Assembly (NCBI RefSeq): GCF_014203545.1
Contig: NZ_JACHJG010000006.1
Coordinates: 248,001-312,000 of the forward strand
Source: Streptomyces netropsis
Lineage (GTDB): Bacteria; Actinomycetota; Actinomycetes; Streptomycetales; Streptomycetaceae
Length of the DNA: 64,000 nucleotides
Direction: 5' to 3'
Positions 59,786 through 64,000 of this stretch are shown piece after piece (within the stretch, counting starts at the first letter, position 1; every line of letters begins with the position of its first letter). Below the pieces are notes generated by a model, which had not been told where the DNA came from, searched no databases, and worked only from the letters and a program-made list of their open reading frames with translations. A program made the translations under genes and the position numbers.

Positions 59786-62449
59786 TCAGCCCTCCAGGCC
59801 GTACCGCCGCGCGGCCTCACGTACGGTCTCCGACTTGACCTCACCACGCCGCGCCAGCGCGGCAAGTGCCGCCACCGTCACCGACTCGGCGTCGACGCCG
59901 AAGTGGCGCCGCGCCGCCTCCCTCGTGTCGGAGAGGCCGAAGCCGTCCGTGCCGATGGAGGTCCAGTCCTGCTCGACCCAGGGGGCGATCTGGTCGGGGA
60001 CCGCCCGCATCCAGTCGCTGACGGCGAGGACCGGACCCGGCGCACCGTGCAGTACCTGGGTCACATACGGGATCCGGTCCTCGCCCCTCAGCTGTGCCGC
60101 GTCACAGGACAGGGCGTCGCGGCGCAGCTCGGTCCAGGAGGGCGCGGACCACACGTCGGCGGCCACGCCCCAGTCGTCAGCCAGCAGCCGCTGGGCGTCC
60201 AGGGCCCAGTGGACGGCCGTGCCGGAGGACAGCAATTGGAGGCGCGGGGCCTTCGCCGGGGCGTCGGCGGCCTCCTTGAAGCGGTAGAGACCCTTGAGGA
60301 TGCCCTCCTCCACGCCCTCGGGCATGGGCGGCTGGACCTTGGTCTCGTTGTAGACCGTGAGGTAGTAGAAGACGTTCTCGGCGTCGGGGCCGTACATCCG
60401 CCGCAGGCCGTCCCGGACGATGACGGCGATCTCGTACGCGAACGCCGGGTCGTAGGAGACGGCCGCCGGGTTGGTGGAGGCGATCAGGTGGGAGTGGCCG
60501 TCGGCGTGCTGGAGGCCCTCCCCCGTCATGGTGGTGCGGCCGGCGGTGGCGCCGATGACGAAGCCCCGGCCCAACTGGTCGGCCAGTGCCCAGAACTGAT
60601 CGGCCGTCCGCTGCCAGCCGAACATGGAGTAGAAGATGTAGAACGGGATCATCGGCTCGCCGTGCGTGGCGTACGACGTGGCGGCAGCCGTGAAGTCGGC
60701 CAGCGAACCCGCCTCGGTGATGCCTTCGTTGAGGATCTGACCGTCCTTGGCCTCCTTGTAGTAAAGGAGCTGGTCGCGGTCGACGGGGTCGTAGGTCTGG
60801 CCGACCGGGGAGTACAGGCCGGCCGAGGGGAAGAGCGACTCCATGCCGAAGGTGCGGGCCTCGTCGGGGACGATCGGCACCCAACGCCGGCCGGTCTCCT
60901 TGTCCCGCATCAGCTCCTTGACCAGCCGGACGAACGCCATGGTCGTCGCGATCTCCTGGCGACCCGAGCCCTGGTGCAGGGCCTCGAAGGGCTTGGCGGA
61001 CGGCTCCGGCAGCGGCTTGGCGACGACCTTGCGGGCCGGGGCCGGGCCGCCGAGCGCCGCGCGGCGCTCGCGCAGATACCGCACCTCCGGGGAGTTCTCA
61101 CCCGGGTGGGCGTACGGCACCAGCTCGCCGTCCAGCGCACTGTCGGGGATCGGGAGGGCGAGGAGGTCCCGCATCGCCCGGAACTCCTTCCCCGTGAGCT
61201 TCTTCATCTGGTGGTTGGCGTTGCGCGACTCGAAGCCGGGCCCGAGGGTGTAGCCCTTGACGGTCTGTACGAGGACGACGGTCGGCGCGCCCTTGTGCTC
61301 GACGGCAGCGCGGTAGGCGGCGTGGACCTTGCGCGGCTCGTGTCCGGCGCGGGAGGTCCGGAAGAGCTCCAGGAGCCGGGCGTCGCCGAGGCCCGCGCCG
61401 ATGGTGTGCAGCGGGGAGCCGGGGCCCTCGGCACCGAAGAAGTGCTCGCGGAGATAGGCCGGGTCCACGGTGGCGTACGTCTGGAACTGCGCGTCCGGCA
61501 CCTCGCGCAGCCGGCGCACCAGCGCCCCCTCGGTGTCCTGCGCGAAGAGCTGGTCCCAGGCCGTGCCCCACAGCGACTTGACGACGTTCCACCCGGCCGC
61601 GCGGAACTGGGCCTCCAGCTCCTGCACGATCTTGAAGTTGGGGCGGACCGGGCCGTCCAGGCGCTGGAGGTTGCAGTTGATGACGAAGGTCAGGTTGTCC
61701 AGTCGCTCCCGGCCCGCGAGGGCGAGGGCGGCGGTCGACTCCGGCTCGTCCATCTCGCCGTCGCCGAGGAAGGCCCAGACGTGCGACTGCGAGGTGTCCT
61801 TGATGCCACGGTGCTCCAGATAGCGGTTGAAGCGCGCCTGGTAGATCGCGGAGAGCGGGCCCAGCCCCATGGAGACGGTCGGGAACTCCCACAGCCAGGG
61901 CAGTCGGCGGGGGTGCGGGTAGGAGGGCAGCCCGTCGCCCGCGGCCTCCTGCCGGAAGCGGTCCAACTGCCCCTCCGTCAGACGGCCTTCCAGGAAGGCG
62001 CGCGCGTAGATGCCGGGGGAAGCATGGCCCTGGATGTAGAGCTGGTCACCGGAGCCGTCGGCTTCCTTGCCGCGGAAGAAGTGCTGGAAGCCCGTCTCGT
62101 AGAGCCAGGCCGCCGAGGCGAAGGTCGCCATGTGGCCGCCCAGGCCCGCGCGCTGGTTGCCGCGGGTGACCATGGCGGCCGCGTTCCAGCGGTTCCAGGC
62201 GGTGATCCGGGCCTCCAGCTCCTCGTCACCCGGATAGTCGGGTTCGGCGGAGGTCGCAATGGTGTTGAGGTAAGGGGTCTCCAGGAGCGGAGGAAGGTCC
62301 AGCCCGGACCGTTCGGCGTGTTCGGCGAGCCGGCGCAGCAGATGCGCCGCCCGGTCGGCTCCCCCGAACCGGACGGCGGAGTCCAGGGACTCGCACCACT
62401 CGGCGACCTCTGACGGGTCCTTGTCGGGCAGTTGGTCGAGCTGGGACAC
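59786..62449 (-). CDS. aceE: Pyruvate dehydrogenase E1 component, homodimeric (AceE type)
   Basis: An 887-residue protein, the normal length for AceE. The ThDP motif is FLGDGEMDEPESTAAL ending FVINCNLQRLDGP. Other family blocks are GHASPGIYARAFLEGR, MGLGPLSAIYQARFN and GEGLQHADGHSHL. It decarboxylates pyruvate and reductively acetylates E2 of the pyruvate dehydrogenase complex. GTG 62449 with GAGGG upstream gives the canonical N-terminus. No E2 or E3 gene is adjacent, as is common in actinobacteria. The upstream region carries two palindromes over a good promoter, pointing to dedicated control. Confidence 0.95.
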   Translation of the reverse strand: MSQLDQLPDKDPSEVAEWCESLDSAVRFGGADRAAHLLRRLAEHAERSGLDLPPLLETPYLNTIATSAEPDYPGDEELEARITAWNRWNAAAMVTRGNQRAGLGGHMATFASAAWLYETGFQHFFRGKEADGSGDQLYIQGHASPGIYARAFLEGRLTEGQLDRFRQEAAGDGLPSYPHPRRLPWLWEFPTVSMGLGPLSAIYQARFNRYLEHRGIKDTSQSHVWAFLGDGEMDEPESTAALALAGRERLDNLTFVINCNLQRLDGPVRPNFKIVQELEAQFRAAGWNVVKSLWGTAWDQLFAQDTEGALVRRLREVPDAQFQTYATVDPAYLREHFFGAEGPGSPLHTIGAGLGDARLLELFRTSRAGHEPRKVHAAYRAAVEHKGAPTVVLVQTVKGYTLGPGFESRNANHQMKKLTGKEFRAMRDLLALPIPDSALDGELVPYAHPGENSPEVRYLRERRAALGGPAPARKVVAKPLPEPSAKPFEALHQGSGRQEIATTMAFVRLVKELMRDKETGRRWVPIVPDEARTFGMESLFPSAGLYSPVGQTYDPVDRDQLLYYKEAKDGQILNEGITEAGSLADFTAAATSYATHGEPMIPFYIFYSMFGWQRTADQFWALADQLGRGFVIGATAGRTTMTGEGLQHADGHSHLIASTNPAAVSYDPAFAYEIAVIVRDGLRRMYGPDAENVFYYLTVYNETKVQPPMPEGVEEGILKGLYRFKEAADAPAKAPRLQLLSSGTAVHWALDAQRLLADDWGVAADVWSAPSWTELRRDALSCDAAQLRGEDRIPYVTQVLHGAPGPVLAVSDWMRAVPDQIAPWVEQDWTSIGTDGFGLSDTREAARRHFGVDAESVTVAALAALARRGEVKSETVREAARRYGLEG

Positions 62450-62800
62450 GGGTGGACCCTCTTTTCGCAATCCCGGGTAGGGGCCGGGGCGCCGCGTGCT
62501 GCCGCGGTGCCCCCGGCGGTGGTGACGCGCGACCAGGCATGCGGGTGGACCGGCCGCCGGGGCCGAGTGGGTACGCCCCTTGAAACCTCTGATTCCGCGT
62601 GGCGGAACCGTGTTTCCGTCCGACAACGCTAGGAGCGTCAAGTTGATGCAGTCAACATCTACCGGCGAGTAATGATCGATCATCGATCATTTTTCCTCGC
62701 AGATGCGCCGGGATCATCCTGACTTGTCACCTGATGCCCCGTGCGGCTCGGAGCTGACCGGCGCGGGCGGGCCACGCCGGAGCCGGTCGGAGCATGCCGC
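62450..62800. promoter_or_regulatory. aceE promoter and operator region
   Basis: The minus-strand promoter is TTGACT (62655-62650), 18 bp, TAGCGT (62631-62626). Inverted repeat GTTGA-tgcag-TCAAC (62642-62656) covers the -35. A second perfect 10-bp inverted repeat, AATGATCGAT and ATCGATCATT around a single C (62671-62691), sits 15 bp further upstream. The rest up to the end of the dienelactone hydrolase gene shows nothing recognisable. Confidence 0.62.
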
Positions 62801-63646
62801 TCAGCCGGAGGTCTTCTCGGAGTGTCCGGACGGGCTCAAGCGGTCGGCCAGGAAGGCGAGGATCTCGTCCCTGGCCTTCAGCGTGGGATGTCCGTCCTCG
62901 TCGACGAGGTGGGCGGTGACCACACTGTGGGGCGACCCGACCACGTCGCGGAAGAACGGGGGCGGGTCGGTGTTGGCGGAACGGCCCGGAAGGACGCGGC
63001 CGTCGAAGGCGTCGCCGAGGAGTGCTCGGTAGGCGGCGAAGCGTCGGCCGGTGCACCAGCGGTCGTCGTCGAAGCGGTAGGCGAGAACCTTCAGTCCATC
63101 GCGCGCGATGCGGTCCCGTACCGCCCGCGCGTCCTCGTCGCCGAGCTCGAGCCCGGCGGGGTCGTCCAGCGGCAGCGACGGGTGGTTGACCACTGGCGCG
63201 ATGACAGCCGGCTCGATCGCCATGGTGAGTGCGAAGTTGCCGGTGAAGCACAGTCCGATCGCGCCGACGCCCGGGCCGCCGCACTCGGCGTGGGCCTGGC
63301 GCGCGAGCCCGCGCAGCCACACGGTGGCGGGGCTGGTGCCGCCCCCGGCGAACGCACGGAACTCGGCACTGACACACGCGCGGCGGACGACCTCCTCACC
63401 ACCCTCGGCCGTGGGATAGGCGCCGTCGATCCCGAAGAGTGAGGGGACGTGGACGGTGAAGCCCGCATCCCGCACCCACCGCGCCAGTCGAAGGACGTCA
63501 GGGCTGATGCCGGGCATCTCCGGCATCACCACGACGGCCGGCCCGGAACCCGCGGCGTACACCGTCTTCACCACCCCGTCCACGTCCACGAGTCGGCGGG
63601 AGAAGTCCGTGATTGCGTCGTCAAGAGGTCCGTCGGCAGCGTTCAT
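62801..63646 (-). CDS. Dienelactone hydrolase family protein
   Basis: A 281-residue alpha/beta hydrolase with the DLH nucleophile motif GAIGLCFTGNFAL (Cys), the N-terminal AVVVMPEMPGISPDV and a later DEDGHPTLKARDEIL with the probable His. DLH enzymes cleave dienelactones or related esters in aromatic and halo-aromatic breakdown, though many actinobacterial paralogues have unknown substrates. It is divergent from the partial gene at 63744 and upstream of the aceE control region. Confidence 0.86.
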   Translation of the reverse strand: MNAADGPLDDAITDFSRRLVDVDGVVKTVYAAGSGPAVVVMPEMPGISPDVLRLARWVRDAGFTVHVPSLFGIDGAYPTAEGGEEVVRRACVSAEFRAFAGGGTSPATVWLRGLARQAHAECGGPGVGAIGLCFTGNFALTMAIEPAVIAPVVNHPSLPLDDPAGLELGDEDARAVRDRIARDGLKVLAYRFDDDRWCTGRRFAAYRALLGDAFDGRVLPGRSANTDPPPFFRDVVGSPHSVVTAHLVDEDGHPTLKARDEILAFLADRLSPSGHSEKTSG

Positions 63647-63743
63647 GGTGGACAGCGTGGACTGATGCGCCCCGCAAGGTGAGAGGCCAGGTCGCCATGT
63701 ACGGGGGTAATCTCGCCATGGGCGTGATGGTGAGGAGGCGAGC

Positions 63744-64000
63744 GTGAGCGCGCTGCGGGTCGGTGTCCTGGCTTATCCGGGCTGCTTCGCGTCCGAGGTG
63801 TACGGCGTACCCGATCTCTTGACGATGGCCATGCACGCCGCCGGCCCGGACCGCGCCGGATACGAGGTGTCGGTCGTCTCGCCCCGTCGTCGCGTCGCCG
63901 CATCGGGTGGTGCGGCGCTGGCCGTCTCCCCGCTGCGCGAGGTCGACGTCCTCGTCGTGCCAGGGTTCGAGCTCCTGCCGGGCCTCGACATGGACGCGAA
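63744..64000 (+). CDS. DJ-1/PfpI-type domain protein, partial (possibly GATase1-AraC regulator)
   Basis: The gene runs off the right edge after 85 codons. The visible part is the start of a DJ-1/PfpI/ThiJ domain: LRVGVLAYPGCFASEVYGVP, then YEVSVVSPRRRVAASGG and VDVLVVPGFELLPG. AGGAGG precedes GTG 63744. In Streptomyces this opening occurs both in free-standing PfpI proteins and in FtrA-type regulators with a C-terminal AraC domain; the missing part would decide. Confidence 0.75.
   Translation, partial: MSALRVGVLAYPGCFASEVYGVPDLLTMAMHAAGPDRAGYEVSVVSPRRRVAASGGAALAVSPLREVDVLVVPGFELLPGLDMDA

Noticed and set aside
59903..62413. 836-codon plus-strand frame opposite aceE
   Set aside because: Shadow of the AceE gene, which has all family motifs and the right length on the minus strand.
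1..64000. tRNA, rRNA, CRISPR array, transposase or integrase
   Set aside because: No sequence with the required motifs or repeat spacing was noticed on either strand.

Overview
The window is high-GC actinobacterial DNA, almost certainly Streptomyces. It has GTG/TTG starts, many ATGA/GTGA stop-start overlaps, a SARP-type regulator, rare TTA (bldA) codons, a modular polyketide synthase (PKS), a homodimeric AceE-type pyruvate dehydrogenase E1 and a secreted GH65 enzyme. No rRNA, tRNA, CRISPR array, IS element or attachment site was seen. It looks like accessory chromosome with several specialised-metabolism loci side by side.

1-10.1 kb: the start of a modular PKS runs leftwards out of the window. 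It begins with a shrunken ketosynthase lacking its catalytic residues, then an acyltransferase with Cys in place of the nucleophilic Ser, then a carrier protein: an unusual loading module. A six-gene operon (double CoA-transferase, ThDP enzyme, alpha/beta hydrolase, enolase-superfamily enzyme, two SDRs) diverges from it and probably makes the starter or another acid precursor. TTA codons occur on both arms. 10.2-19.7 kb: an exported amidase, an APC permease, a gamma-glutamylcyclotransferase-like/SGNH-hydrolase fusion, a small hypothetical protein, a LuxR-HTH/SARP fusion regulator coupled to a DUF6585-like gene, and an XRE-NACHT-membrane NTPase behind a palindromic operator.

19.8-25.2 kb: a compact, unfamiliar assembly-line locus. 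One arm is methyltransferase-ACP-ketosynthase and the divergent arm is two stand-alone condensation-domain proteins. A racemase follows. 26.4-39.4 kb: six co-directional genes encode large, mostly beta-rich proteins without evident signal peptides or membrane segments: a DUF6603 protein, two big unknown proteins, and two paralogues flanking a hemopexin/beta-propeller protein. The block ends at a perfect 17-bp hairpin and is the best candidate here for an undescribed system.

39.5-53.2 kb: a blasticidin S-type peptidyl nucleoside cluster. CMP hydrolase would give cytosine, CGA synthase adds glucuronate, a radical SAM enzyme decarboxylates it, a DegT-family aminotransferase processes the sugar, a KamA enzyme makes a beta-amino acid (probably beta-arginine), an ATP-grasp ligase joins the halves, a GAMT-like methyltransferase modifies the guanidine, and an MFS pump exports. 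A CHAT-like protease/zinc-ribbon protein lies inside the cluster, and a divergent ABC-F ATPase may give ribosomal self-protection. 53.2-64 kb: flanking genes (P-loop kinase, PucR-type regulator, cupin, MGT glycosyltransferase, secreted GH65/F5-8C enzyme, AceE, dienelactone hydrolase, start of a DJ-1/PfpI-type protein), two with clear palindromic promoter regions.
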